From a virus, in the IMG/VR virus record IMGVR_UViG_3300006736_000009, positions 1 to 48,493 of that record: a stretch of DNA of 48,493 nt, one strand, 5' to 3'. Below the pieces are notes generated by a model, which made no database searches, was not told where the DNA came from, and saw nothing but the letters and a program-made list of their open reading frames with translations. Shown here piece by piece: positions 32,328 through 41,754 of the stretch. Positions within the stretch are counted from its first letter, which is position 1. Each line of letters begins with the position of its first letter. A program made the translations under genes and the position numbers.

Positions 32328-35300
32328 TCTTCTTCCTCCTCTATTGGTACTAAGTAACCATGCGCTATTAATGCTCCTCTAACTGTCGTTCTTTTTGCTT
32401 TAGGGTGGCCCTTTTTAGTTTTACCTAAACTAATTAATTTTATTTTAATTCCAGGAGTTGAACCAGCTCCCTCATTAGAAGTATTGGCTGCCACAGTATT
32501 TAACATTTCCCTAATAATATCTTGTAAAGAAGCCCTAATACCTTCTGTAGCATTACTAATATCATCTTCTATTGATTTTATATTTGATTCAAGTGAAGGT
32601 AATACTCCTGCTAAATTTTCCTTTTCATTAGTATCTAATTTTAATAATAAATTAACCCTTCTTTTTAAAGCTCTTCCTGCTACACCTTTTTCTATATTTT
32701 TTGGAAAATCTTCTATAATAGCTTTAGACAACTTAGTTCTTGTTGTCTTACTTTTATTTAATATTTTTTCATGGATGGTTAACCATGTTGCAAATGCTTT
32801 AGGGAAAGCATCAGGATCAGTAGTATTAAATTGACTAACATCAGCAATATAATCTTCAGTTCCTTCAGGTTCAAAGAAATCAGACATATGCCTACGATAC
32901 TCTTCTTTAGAACGAGTATTTGCGAAGGTAATTAACATTTCTTGAGCTAAGTTTTTTACTAAATCATTTTCAATATTATTAATAAAATCACTAGTATCTA
33001 ATTCTATATTAGAAACACTTAAAGACTCTACTAGTGATTCATCTATTGACAAACCTTCTTCTTCTAACGCACTAGTTAATTCTTCAGATGAAACCTTTTT
33101 ACCCTTAAATCTATCAAATAATTTACTATAGGTAGTCACCCATTCTCTATAATCTTCTGATTTATCTGAATCTGCTGATTTCATTCCTTCTGTAGCAGCC
33201 TTATGTCTTTTAACAGTTTCATCTTTAATTACTTGTTGTAAACTAAGCAGTCTATTAGAATCCTTAATACTAAATTCTTTGGTTTCACCATATTCATTTT
33301 TTAATTCTTCAAGTCTATTAGAATCACTTTCATTTAAATTATTTTTACTGCTTAATTTATTATATTCTGAAATATCTCGTTCCTTATTTTTTAAATTTCT
33401 AATTTCATTTTGATTGTTAGTATATTTATCTTGAGTTATTAACTCTTGACCCCAAATACTAGGATTAGATCGAGATGAAGTATGTTGTATAATTTTATTT
33501 TGAGCCCATGCTCTTTTAGGTTGAGAACCTTTCATAGTTCCTGTTCCTCTTAAATTCATTGTAAATTGTCTAATTTTTAAACTTGTATTTCTTGGCTCTT
33601 TGTATAATAACATTAAATATTCTAAAGCACGAGGTTTATCTTTCCATAAAAATAGTGGATTATCTTGAGTCATTAATGTTTTATCTTTAATCAAGTATTT
33701 TAAAATAGATCTTAATACTTCAACTTCTCTAAAAGTCATTAAAGCTTTTTCTGCTGAATCACTAATTTTATATGGCACATTCTGTGAAGTAATAGTTTCA
33801 GATGCCCAATCTGGAACAGTCTTATCTTCTGTTAGATTTAAAACGGTTCTAATTCTATTTACTACTCTTTGTTCTGCACTTCTTTTTATAGTGTTAAAGG
33901 CTTCTTGTTCTGCTTCATTATTCCTATTCTCAATAAGTTCTATTATTTTATTTGGCTTTAACCATTTTCTAAAAAAAGAGTTTGTTTCTAAAGTATCATG
34001 TTGAGGGCTTATTTTCTTTGAAGAGGTTACTCCAAAATCAGTAATAAAGGCAAACTTTCTAGCATCTGTTTCAGATTTACTAGAAATAAAATCTTGATAC
34101 ATTTTATTTAAAACAGACACTACATATTCTTTTTCAGATTGATTATTTTTAGGAGCTATTATATCATTAAAGGGTTGTAATTTTTTAAGACTAGGTAGCC
34201 TTTCATAAAATTTATTATAAATTTTGCGGGCCTTTTTAATTCTTTTTTCCACTTCATCTATATCATCAAGACGACCAATTAGACTTGATAAAAATCCATG
34301 GTTTGATTCACCAGATTCTTTATAGTTTTCTATTGCAGTTTCTATACCATTTAACATTAGATCTAACGATTGTAAACTAGCTCTTGCTGAATTAGTTAAT
34401 TTACCATTTTCCAATATATCGCTAAATTGTTCTATTGGTATATCATATCTATCTAATTCATTATTTTCAATAATATCTTGCCAATCTACTTTACTAGGGA
34501 AAGTAATTTGTTTTAAGATTGTCCACCATGATTTTTGTATATTATCAAGACTTATATTATTTATAGATAAACTCTTTAAATATCCTGGAACTACCCAGTG
34601 TTGAATCTCAGCTTTAATCTTATCAAAATTTAGGCTATTTTTCTTTTTAGAAGAATATTTTTCCAATCTTTCTAATTGTATTAATAGTTTTTCACCAGCA
34701 GCTACTAAAGAAGGAATATCATTAGTAGTAAGATCAATTCTATTTAAATTCTTTTTTACTTTATTTTGTTTGCTTTTAGAAAAAATATCAATTTTATCTA
34801 TAATTTTATTTTTAATCTTTTCTAAATGAACACTATAATCTTTTTTACCATCTATTTCTGATATTATTTCTTTTTGAGATTCTTTAGGTTCTACTATTTC
34901 TTCTTCTTCTAAAATACCTGTATCTACATATCTATTTGCAGTACGATGCATTTCATATTTTTTATGTTGGTATTCTCTAGTCATAGTTAAGACTTTCAAT
35001 TTCCATGAACTTATCTTTTTTATTTTGTCACCTGTCATTTTTATTCTAGGTTCTACTCTATACACAATTACTCCGTATATACCTTCGTTTGATTTTACAT
35101 CATTATAAAAAGAATTTCTCATAAGGTACCCTTGTGTCGCCCTAACACCTAAAGTTTCATCTTTAATTTTTTCAATAATATGTTCTGCCATTTTTTGTAT
35201 GCCGGATGTTAAAAATTTTGCACCCCCTGGATGAATAGGGTGTTGTCTGTTGTGAGGCCAATTTAATCTTTCAAATAAATGTTTTGTGATAGTAACTCTT

Positions 35301-35410
35301 AAACCACCAATATTAGATATTAAAGGTTTAATGCCTCTATATTTAGGTGGTATATATTTTTGACGTTCTTCTGTTGTTTTAACAACTGTATATCTTAATG
35401 AAGTATTCAT
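32324..35410 (-). CDS. Very large helical protein with internal tag-like motifs (1028 residues)
   Basis: GGTGATAAT precedes the ATG. The first 160 residues are mixed alpha/beta (GGLRVTITKHLFERLNW, GVIVYRVEPRIKM), and the rest is almost all charged helix. At 293-324 it holds SWWTILK and VDWQDIIENNELDRYDI, close to the tag of other genes (MWWTVLKES) and to residues 420-446 of the LAGLIDADG protein. No enzyme motif is seen. Located between the zinc/HTH gene and another giant gene, it may be a large internal virion or ejection protein. Confidence 0.5.
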   Translation of the reverse strand: MNTSLRYTVVKTTEERQKYIPPKYRGIKPLISNIGGLRVTITKHLFERLNWPHNRQHPIHPGGAKFLTSGIQKMAEHIIEKIKDETLGVRATQGYLMRNSFYNDVKSNEGIYGVIVYRVEPRIKMTGDKIKKISSWKLKVLTMTREYQHKKYEMHRTANRYVDTGILEEEEIVEPKESQKEIISEIDGKKDYSVHLEKIKNKIIDKIDIFSKSKQNKVKKNLNRIDLTTNDIPSLVAAGEKLLIQLERLEKYSSKKKNSLNFDKIKAEIQHWVVPGYLKSLSINNISLDNIQKSWWTILKQITFPSKVDWQDIIENNELDRYDIPIEQFSDILENGKLTNSARASLQSLDLMLNGIETAIENYKESGESNHGFLSSLIGRLDDIDEVEKRIKKARKIYNKFYERLPSLKKLQPFNDIIAPKNNQSEKEYVVSVLNKMYQDFISSKSETDARKFAFITDFGVTSSKKISPQHDTLETNSFFRKWLKPNKIIELIENRNNEAEQEAFNTIKRSAEQRVVNRIRTVLNLTEDKTVPDWASETITSQNVPYKISDSAEKALMTFREVEVLRSILKYLIKDKTLMTQDNPLFLWKDKPRALEYLMLLYKEPRNTSLKIRQFTMNLRGTGTMKGSQPKRAWAQNKIIQHTSSRSNPSIWGQELITQDKYTNNQNEIRNLKNKERDISEYNKLSSKNNLNESDSNRLEELKNEYGETKEFSIKDSNRLLSLQQVIKDETVKRHKAATEGMKSADSDKSEDYREWVTTYSKLFDRFKGKKVSSEELTSALEEEGLSIDESLVESLSVSNIELDTSDFINNIENDLVKNLAQEMLITFANTRSKEEYRRHMSDFFEPEGTEDYIADVSQFNTTDPDAFPKAFATWLTIHEKILNKSKTTRTKLSKAIIEDFPKNIEKGVAGRALKRRVNLLLKLDTNEKENLAGVLPSLESNIKSIEDDISNATEGIRASLQDIIREMLNTVAANTSNEGAGSTPGIKIKLISLGKTKKGHPKAKRTTVRGALIAHGYLVPIEEEEE

Positions 35411-35418
35411 ATTATCAC

Positions 35419-36081
35419 CTACTGTAATTCTTCTTCTATTTCACTTCTAATATTTTCCCAAACATCAGGATATTTATCTAATAAAACTCTTTGTATAATT
35501 TCAACTTGTTTTACAATAATAGTTTCTTCTCTTCTATGAATTAATTTACCCTTAAATTCTAATAAATATTTAAGAGATTCTCTAACTTCTTTTGCGAGTT
35601 TTGCTAACGCATCTATTTGTTTAAAAGATAAATCAGTTTCATGTAAAAGTTCATCTATTTTATTTCTTATTAATTCTACATTATCTGTTAGTACTCCAAT
35701 TTCATCCACTTCTCTTTGAGCAATTAATAATGCGGCTGATTTTTGTACTGCAGGTTTTAAATGATTATGAACATGATTTTGAACCCCTTTAATTGACATA
35801 CCTAAATGTTCAGATAATTCAGAAGTTTTAATATCCCCATTTCTAAGTTTTATTTCATATTCCTCTCTATGAGGTGAGGTGCATAAATTACATTGAGTAT
35901 TTGGTTGGCTATGATGTCCTGGAGCATGATGATCTAAATGCTTTTTTACTGTATTTGGTTTCCAACCTTGTTCTTTTTCTAAATCAAGAGCATTAGTTTT
36001 ACCGCTTGATAATACTTCTTCAAATTCTTCGCAATTTTCATGTTGGCAGAATTCACATCTTATTCTTACAATTCTATTCAT
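35419..36081 (-). CDS. Tandem zinc/HTH protein, candidate small terminase
   Basis: The 220-residue protein has two similar units. The first has Cys9-x2-Cys12 and His48 with nearby His; the second has Cys64-x2-Cys67, His103 and His107. Each holds an acidic E-E-x-E-x-x-L helix and an HTH-like part (LSEHLGMSIKGVQNHVHNH). They are followed by a long helix (IRNKIDELLHETDLSFKQID) that could form oligomers. DNA binding plus oligomer helix, upstream of the large terminase, fits the recognition subunit, though four genes lie between. It could also be a regulator. Confidence 0.45.
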   Translation of the reverse strand: MNRIVRIRCEFCQHENCEEFEEVLSSGKTNALDLEKEQGWKPNTVKKHLDHHAPGHHSQPNTQCNLCTSPHREEYEIKLRNGDIKTSELSEHLGMSIKGVQNHVHNHLKPAVQKSAALLIAQREVDEIGVLTDNVELIRNKIDELLHETDLSFKQIDALAKLAKEVRESLKYLLEFKGKLIHRREETIIVKQVEIIQRVLLDKYPDVWENIRSEIEEELQ

Positions 36082-37534
36082 TTAATTTCCCCTCCTTTTT
36101 AGTCCAAATAGGGTTTGCCTGACGCGTTTTATGTATGTAATATTCTTCTCCTGATGACTTTAATGTTCCTGTAAAATTTTCTTTTCTATTGAGTACTCCT
36201 GCAATATGATGACCCATATCTCTATTTCCTAAGTAAAAAACTCTTTGGGGATTCATTTCTTCCTTTGCATATTTTATAACTAAATCTCTAATAGAATTAT
36301 GATGTTTTTCACCACCCTTTAATTTAGTTAATTTAGTATCCATTTCTAAAGAATCCATATATTCTCTTGTAGCCTTTCTTACTAAATTCTGAGGTATTTT
36401 TTGTCTTGATCTTTTAATTATTGTCATTTGTTCTGCAATTTTATTTAATTGATCAGCCATTTTAATTAATACCCCTTCTCCATATTCTAATTCAGCAGGA
36501 GCTCCTTCTCCTCTAGGTCTAGTAACTTTTGATAAATCTAATCCTGGAATATTTTTCATTAAACTTCTAAGAGCACCAGCACTTTGAGGGAATTTTAATT
36601 TTATAGTAAATGTTCCATCAGTTCCTAGAATTTTATTAAAACCATTAACAAACATTAAGTAATCTCTTTCATTAGATCCTGTAATTTCAAAAACTTGTTC
36701 TTCAAATTTTTCTCGTAGTCTTGATAATATAATCTTTTTAGATTTACTTTTACCTCCTGGATATATATAAGGATCATTAAGTACTTCTTTTGCAAATTGC
36801 GCTATAGTATTTATTTGATGTAAGCCACCTTTAGAACCAGCATGAGTATCAGATATAAATAATAATAAAGGTTCTCCTTCTGGTAATTCTTTAGGGGCAT
36901 CTCTAGCATCTTTTGCTATTTCTAATAATGATATGACAGCTTGATACATAGGAGGGTTCGCTTTATTTTGAGACTTATTACCCCATTCAGATTCCGCTTC
37001 TGGTATTATAACATTAGTATCAATTAATCCTTGTTGTTTTTTCCATTTCATATATTGGACAAATGCTGGTGTTCTATAATGACCATACCAAGGAGAAGTT
37101 CTTTTGATAATAGGTTCACCGTCTTCATTTTTGGGTGCTTTAAATTTAGTAACAACATTACTAAATCTAATATTTTGTGGATTAAGATGAGGCTTATTTA
37201 ATATAGTTTCCATACTAACAATAACCTTATCTAATTTATTAATATCACTTTCAAGCACTACTTCTGAATTTACTAGTTTATCAACTTCTAACATTAAATT
37301 ACCAAAACCATATTCTATGCTTTCGGGTGGACTTCTTGCGTGTCTAGCTCTTCCATGTTCTTTAATTTGACCTACAACAGTTTTGGGTCTTGTTTCAAAA
37401 CCAATAATGCCCCACCTTTCTCCTTGATTCCATTCATTATACCATGATTTATATTCGTTTTGAAATTCTCCTTGATCCCAAATAGTATTAATGTTAGAAA
37501 CATTTTCAATTCTGCTCCTTGATTTTCTTCCCAT
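36074..37534 (-). CDS. Unknown protein with phosphoesterase-like first motif
   Basis: A 486-residue protein whose start overlaps the previous stop (TAATG) after GGTGATTCATA. Residues 223-232 read LLLFISDTHA, the form of motif I of calcineurin-like phosphoesterases, and a GNRD sequence near 436-439 recalls motif III. The spacing of over 200 residues and the missing GD-x-x-D motif make a real enzyme unlikely. The rest is helical with some strands (TFTIKLKFPQSAGALRSL). It overlaps the zinc/HTH gene by eight bases. Confidence 0.4.
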   Translation of the reverse strand: MGRKSRSRIENVSNINTIWDQGEFQNEYKSWYNEWNQGERWGIIGFETRPKTVVGQIKEHGRARHARSPPESIEYGFGNLMLEVDKLVNSEVVLESDINKLDKVIVSMETILNKPHLNPQNIRFSNVVTKFKAPKNEDGEPIIKRTSPWYGHYRTPAFVQYMKWKKQQGLIDTNVIIPEAESEWGNKSQNKANPPMYQAVISLLEIAKDARDAPKELPEGEPLLLFISDTHAGSKGGLHQINTIAQFAKEVLNDPYIYPGGKSKSKKIILSRLREKFEEQVFEITGSNERDYLMFVNGFNKILGTDGTFTIKLKFPQSAGALRSLMKNIPGLDLSKVTRPRGEGAPAELEYGEGVLIKMADQLNKIAEQMTIIKRSRQKIPQNLVRKATREYMDSLEMDTKLTKLKGGEKHHNSIRDLVIKYAKEEMNPQRVFYLGNRDMGHHIAGVLNRKENFTGTLKSSGEEYYIHKTRQANPIWTKKEGKLNE

Positions 37535-38460
37535 TATGAATCACCTAATCCTTCACTTAAATTAAGTGTCTCAATATTATTTTTATATATTTGCTGAATA
37601 AGACTGTATAACCACTTACTAGCATCATCAATATAATTATTACTAAAGTAAAGTGATTTTAAATTTCTACTATCTACTAAATCTCTATTACATAGAAAGA
37701 TAATTGTTACATCATTCCGATAATAACTATCGCGCCGAGATGCTTGAAAAGGAAGTAATATTTTAATATTTCTTACTTCTGCTCCTGTATGTGAATTTGC
37801 TAAATGTAAAGTAACTAACGTTACTTTTTCTGGATCTGGTGAAATTTCTATTCTACGACGAACAGGAGAATCTTGTTTCTTCTTGCGTGATTCACCCTTG
37901 CCATAGTGGCCCAACCTTTCTTTTTGGTATAGTTGTTTTGCTCTAGGCATATTCGGATACAACTTTAAAAATTCTTTAAGACTATCAGAATTTCTTAAAG
38001 CAGATTTCAATTGCTTTTCAAACTCCACTTCTATTTTAAGTTCATCAATTAATTGTTGCCAAAGTTGAGGATCATCTTCTTTTGCACCACGAGCAACCTT
38101 ACGTTTTCTTTCACGAGAGAATTCACTTGTAGCTACCTCGCCAGTTAATAACTCTTGTAAATATTTAGGTTTACCTGAATCTGTAATATTTCCCGATAGA
38201 ATATTATTCATAGACATATTATTTTCTACAGTATAAGAAATTATTAAATTATCTAAAGTATCTAAAGTTTGTTGCATTGCTCTATCCTCATTAAATTTTT
38301 TAGCTATAGTTTTTATATTTCCTATAACCTCCCTATTATTTGTTCCTCTAAAAGTTTTTTTATGAGTTCTAGTATTTTGAGCAGCATCAATAACAGTTCT
38401 TTCCCATTTAGCTTTATCAATATCATCTTGATAAAGTTTTATAATATTAAATAAATCCAT
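37534..38460 (-). CDS. Tag-like protein (MDLFNIIKL), 308 residues
   Basis: GGAGGGATTAATA before ATG 38460 sets the start. The first residues MDLFNIIKLYQDDIDK match the tag except that Leu replaces Trp. A helical middle is followed by a basic section (GKGESRKKKQDSPVRRRIEI) and a beta-rich C-terminal third (VTLVTLHLANSHTG, IKILLPFQASRRD, DVTIIFLCNRD). It may use the tag fold without Trp. The function is unknown. Confidence 0.5.
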   Translation of the reverse strand: MDLFNIIKLYQDDIDKAKWERTVIDAAQNTRTHKKTFRGTNNREVIGNIKTIAKKFNEDRAMQQTLDTLDNLIISYTVENNMSMNNILSGNITDSGKPKYLQELLTGEVATSEFSRERKRKVARGAKEDDPQLWQQLIDELKIEVEFEKQLKSALRNSDSLKEFLKLYPNMPRAKQLYQKERLGHYGKGESRKKKQDSPVRRRIEISPDPEKVTLVTLHLANSHTGAEVRNIKILLPFQASRRDSYYRNDVTIIFLCNRDLVDSRNLKSLYFSNNYIDDASKWLYSLIQQIYKNNIETLNLSEGLGDS

Positions 38461-38462
38461 TA

Positions 38463-39839
38463 TTAATCCCTCCAAGGTGCATCAGCATCTAAGTTCCTAT
38501 CAGCATCTCTAAATTGAGGAACTTCTTCTTTCTTTGATTCAACACCTCTAGTATTTATATTTGTAAAATTGATTTTACTAAAAACATTACTAAACTCGCC
38601 TTCAACATATTTTATATGTAACTTATTTTCATAATTAATTAGAGCCTCTGATAATATTTCAACTACTTCATCTGAAGGAAAATGTCTAGGCATAGTATTA
38701 CGTATTCTTGTATGTAAATGAGGCAAATATATCGTGATGCCCCTTTCTAATTTATGTTTTAAGCCTTCTTTAGTAAGATTTTCGTTTTCTGAGAAATATA
38801 CGTGAGCCATTTTAGGGTTTATATATTTATTTAATACTATTTCACCTGATTTTCTTGTTTCGTCGTTAGTAGCCTTTGTGCCTAATGATTTATCCAGTAA
38901 ATAATGCTTTTTTAGTGAAATCGTAATTGGCATATCTGAATCAACTATTTTAGTAAATTGTTTATGTTTTGACCTTTCTAATTGAGCACCAGTGTTATGA
39001 AATAATTTTATAAATCTATCTAATAAAGCAGTATCCCTTTTATCTACTTCAATTCGTTGTAAATTACCAGTTTCATCATATTTCCATTTAGGGGAATCTC
39101 CGCGTTGGCGAGATTGAGCTATCTCATTTCTATATACTCTAACCTTCTCTAAAAATTTTCTTATTGCTCTCATTTCATTAGAATTTGTAGTAAATGATAT
39201 AGTATCATGGCTTTTACCTTCTTTTTTACGTTGAAATACATTAACAGGTACAGGTTCTATCATCATTTTTAATACATCTAAGTCTGGCTCTTTTTTATTT
39301 TCTACAGATGAGACAAGCTCCTTTAAACCTTTCATAAATGCATCAATTCCCCTCGACCTTGACAAATCGGGCCTATAATTAATAAAAGCGGTTTCTATTG
39401 TTCCCCCTTTATGAGGAGCAGCCATTTTATTAAGTTCATTCATAAATTCAATTTGTAAAGTATGAACCATATCATCATATCTTTTTAACCACATTTCTAG
39501 TGCCTTAGTATCATCCTCTACTTTAGGAAAAGTATGAAAGTTATCTACTAAAGTAATTAAACTTTTTTCATAGTAAGGATCTAAAGGTATATTTCCTCTA
39601 TACTCTCCTAGAGCTTTTTTCATCTGAAGTAAGCGAGTTTTAAACCATTTTTCAAATTCACGAGCAGTTTGAAAATAATCTTCTATATTATCATAGTCTA
39701 CCCTGCTTTTTGATCCCATTCCATCTGTTTCATAATCCCACGCTTGTTGACTAATTGGATTTTTAATTGCTCTTTCTATATCAATATTAAGATCTTCTGC
39801 CCAACCTTTAACATCTTCCCAATATTCTATAACACTCAT
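38463..39839 (-). CDS. Unknown 458-residue protein with displaced tag-like start
   Basis: GGGTGATTTA before ATG 39839 sets the start; an ATG 12 bases upstream overlaps the ribosome site. The N-terminus MSVIEYWEDVKGWAED contains W-E-D-V-K four residues later than in other tagged proteins, so it may be a shifted or chance copy. The body is helical with a beta section (SHDTISFTTNSNEMRAIRK, then MPITISLKKHYLLD). No family is recognised. Confidence 0.5.
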   Translation of the reverse strand: MSVIEYWEDVKGWAEDLNIDIERAIKNPISQQAWDYETDGMGSKSRVDYDNIEDYFQTAREFEKWFKTRLLQMKKALGEYRGNIPLDPYYEKSLITLVDNFHTFPKVEDDTKALEMWLKRYDDMVHTLQIEFMNELNKMAAPHKGGTIETAFINYRPDLSRSRGIDAFMKGLKELVSSVENKKEPDLDVLKMMIEPVPVNVFQRKKEGKSHDTISFTTNSNEMRAIRKFLEKVRVYRNEIAQSRQRGDSPKWKYDETGNLQRIEVDKRDTALLDRFIKLFHNTGAQLERSKHKQFTKIVDSDMPITISLKKHYLLDKSLGTKATNDETRKSGEIVLNKYINPKMAHVYFSENENLTKEGLKHKLERGITIYLPHLHTRIRNTMPRHFPSDEVVEILSEALINYENKLHIKYVEGEFSNVFSKINFTNINTRGVESKKEEVPQFRDADRNLDADAPWRD

Positions 39840-39843
39840 TAAA

Positions 39844-40053
39844 TCACCCATGCATTATAATTTTATCATATAAATTTTCCATCTTACATATTAAATTTAT
39901 ATCTGTGCTATTATCTATTTCTTTATCTAATGTTTTTAACATTAAATCTTTAACTTGTGGATCTTCTATATCTAATTTATTAATAAAATCAGTTTTATCT
40001 ACATATTTAAATTTATGCGATAAATCCCAAAAGTGTTTTATTATTTCCTTCAT
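39844..40053 (-). CDS. Small helical protein
   Basis: A 69-residue protein (MKEIIKHFWDLSHKFKYVDK onward) with GGGGAGGAGAAG before its ATG, which overlaps the upstream stop (TAATG). It is helical, with a negatively charged middle (DIEDPQVKDLMLKTLDKEID). It is not tagged, though IIK occurs near the start. The function is unknown. Confidence 0.5.
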   Translation of the reverse strand: MKEIIKHFWDLSHKFKYVDKTDFINKLDIEDPQVKDLMLKTLDKEIDNSTDINLICKMENLYDKIIMHG

Positions 40054-41699
40054 TATCTTCTCCTCCCCATTAATGCGTCTACATTATATTGAGCTACGCC
40101 TTCTCCATTTTTCTTAAACATATAATTATTTTCTTCAAGATAATCAAGCACTCTTTTATTTGATTCTTCATTAGTTGGATCCCAAAATCCAAATTTATCT
40201 TCTAATACTTTTAATGTGTGTTCTAAGGGATAAATGTGAGGCTCTGGGCGCCTCATTGCGAGTCTAACCGCAGAATTTAATTGAGCCTGCATCTCAGCGT
40301 TCTCTTTAGTTATACCTTGAATAGACATTAATGCAGCAACTTTGTCACCTCTTGGTAATATCTTTTTATTATAAATACACTCAGTAGAATGACCACCTCT
40401 TCCTAAACCAATAGCTACTTTTGTCCATCTAGGTAATGTTGTTCTTTCACCAAATTGAGGCCCCTTAGAAGTTTCTTCCCATGAAGTAATAAAATCAAAT
40501 ACAACACGAGCCCTCTCTGTTTTCATTTTTTCAAGTTCTATATTCTTCTCATCTGCATCTGTATCTGCTGGAGTACCAAATAAACGTTGTGTTAATAATC
40601 CTGCTTTTTCTTTACTGGTCTTTTCTTTAACTTTTATTGTGGCAAAATCATATTCTTCAAATGGTATCCATGTTCCTCTTACATTAACACATACTCCTAA
40701 TACTCCATGCGCTCCTATTGTATCTACATTTATTAAAAATGAATCTTCATCTTCTACACTTTGCATCCATAAAAGTCCATCGTAATTCCAATATTGAGAG
40801 CCTAAACCAACTGTTCCATCAGGCCCCCTCACGCCCCCACCACTTCTAGATTTTAATCTAGGATAAACTATCCATTGTGCTCTCTTACCAAGCATCCTTG
40901 TTCCTCCTGATATAAAATTATATACGCCCCTTTCATCGGGGATATGATCAGAATAAAAAGTGTTAGTATGTTTATACCAGCTTAAATCTTTAGGAGCTAT
41001 GTAAATACCCACTGTTGAAGCGGGGGGTTCAAGATCCTTTGCTCTTAATGCATATTCAATATGTTCTTTACTTGGAAGAGATTTTAATAATATGGGCATT
41101 ATTTTTTTGAAGTTATCGTTATAATCGTCTAACAGCTTTCTGTAGAAAATGTCATATTGGGCTTTATAATTAACTGAACTGCTTAAAATACTTCGCACTT
41201 CAATATCTGATAAACTCGCCATAGAGTATTGGTCTGCAATTGCTACAACGCCAGGGGATGTCAGATGATTTTCTAAAAGAAATAAATCAGCCAATTCATC
41301 ATTCCTTTCTACTCTATCTTTTGCCCATGCTAATACTTCTTCTAAAGTTTGATTTTTAGGATCTCCTTCTTTAAACGATTGAATAGTTATTGTAAGATCT
41401 TTTGGTAATGATTTATATATATGTTCTTTAGCTAGATCCCAAAATTTATTAAAATCAAAGTCTATTTCCCAAACATACAAATATTCTCCGGGCCTATTAC
41501 CAATGTTTATCATATCTCGGTAAATACCAGTAGTAAAAATTTCAGGATTTTTTTCAAGCCCAAAATTTTTATAACCATGTCTATATAAAGAAACACAGAA
41601 CGAGTGATTAATTCTTTCAACCAGTTTTTTATATAATTGAGTATGTATCTCTTTTTTATCTTCATCACTAATACTTTCTTTTAAGACAGTCCACCACAT
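40053..41699 (-). CDS. Tagged protein (MWWTVLKES), 548 residues
   Basis: GAGGTGAGTGGT before ATG 41699 sets the start, three codons inside the longest frame. The tag is followed by helices and a beta-rich centre with Gly-rich turns (KSRSGGGVRGPDG, SQYWNYDGLLWMQSVEDE, INVDTIGAHGVLGVCVNV). Residues 445-454 read KKILPRGDKV, a motif shared with the adjacent 516-residue tagged protein. The C-terminus holds a helical pair (FGFWDPTNEESNKRVLDYLE). No known family or active site is seen. About 55 bases without a gene lie just upstream. Confidence 0.55.
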   Translation of the reverse strand: MWWTVLKESISDEDKKEIHTQLYKKLVERINHSFCVSLYRHGYKNFGLEKNPEIFTTGIYRDMINIGNRPGEYLYVWEIDFDFNKFWDLAKEHIYKSLPKDLTITIQSFKEGDPKNQTLEEVLAWAKDRVERNDELADLFLLENHLTSPGVVAIADQYSMASLSDIEVRSILSSSVNYKAQYDIFYRKLLDDYNDNFKKIMPILLKSLPSKEHIEYALRAKDLEPPASTVGIYIAPKDLSWYKHTNTFYSDHIPDERGVYNFISGGTRMLGKRAQWIVYPRLKSRSGGGVRGPDGTVGLGSQYWNYDGLLWMQSVEDEDSFLINVDTIGAHGVLGVCVNVRGTWIPFEEYDFATIKVKEKTSKEKAGLLTQRLFGTPADTDADEKNIELEKMKTERARVVFDFITSWEETSKGPQFGERTTLPRWTKVAIGLGRGGHSTECIYNKKILPRGDKVAALMSIQGITKENAEMQAQLNSAVRLAMRRPEPHIYPLEHTLKVLEDKFGFWDPTNEESNKRVLDYLEENNYMFKKNGEGVAQYNVDALMGRRR

Positions 41700-41754
41700 A
41701 CCACTCACCTCAATATTATATATAACCTATACCTTTATTAATAGTTCGCCTACT

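Noticed and set aside
41709-41754. TTATATATAA (41725-41716) in the 55-base gap, as an archaeal TATA box
   Set aside because: The expected transcription start about 25 bases further would fall at or inside the next gene's start, and such words are common in AT-rich sequence.
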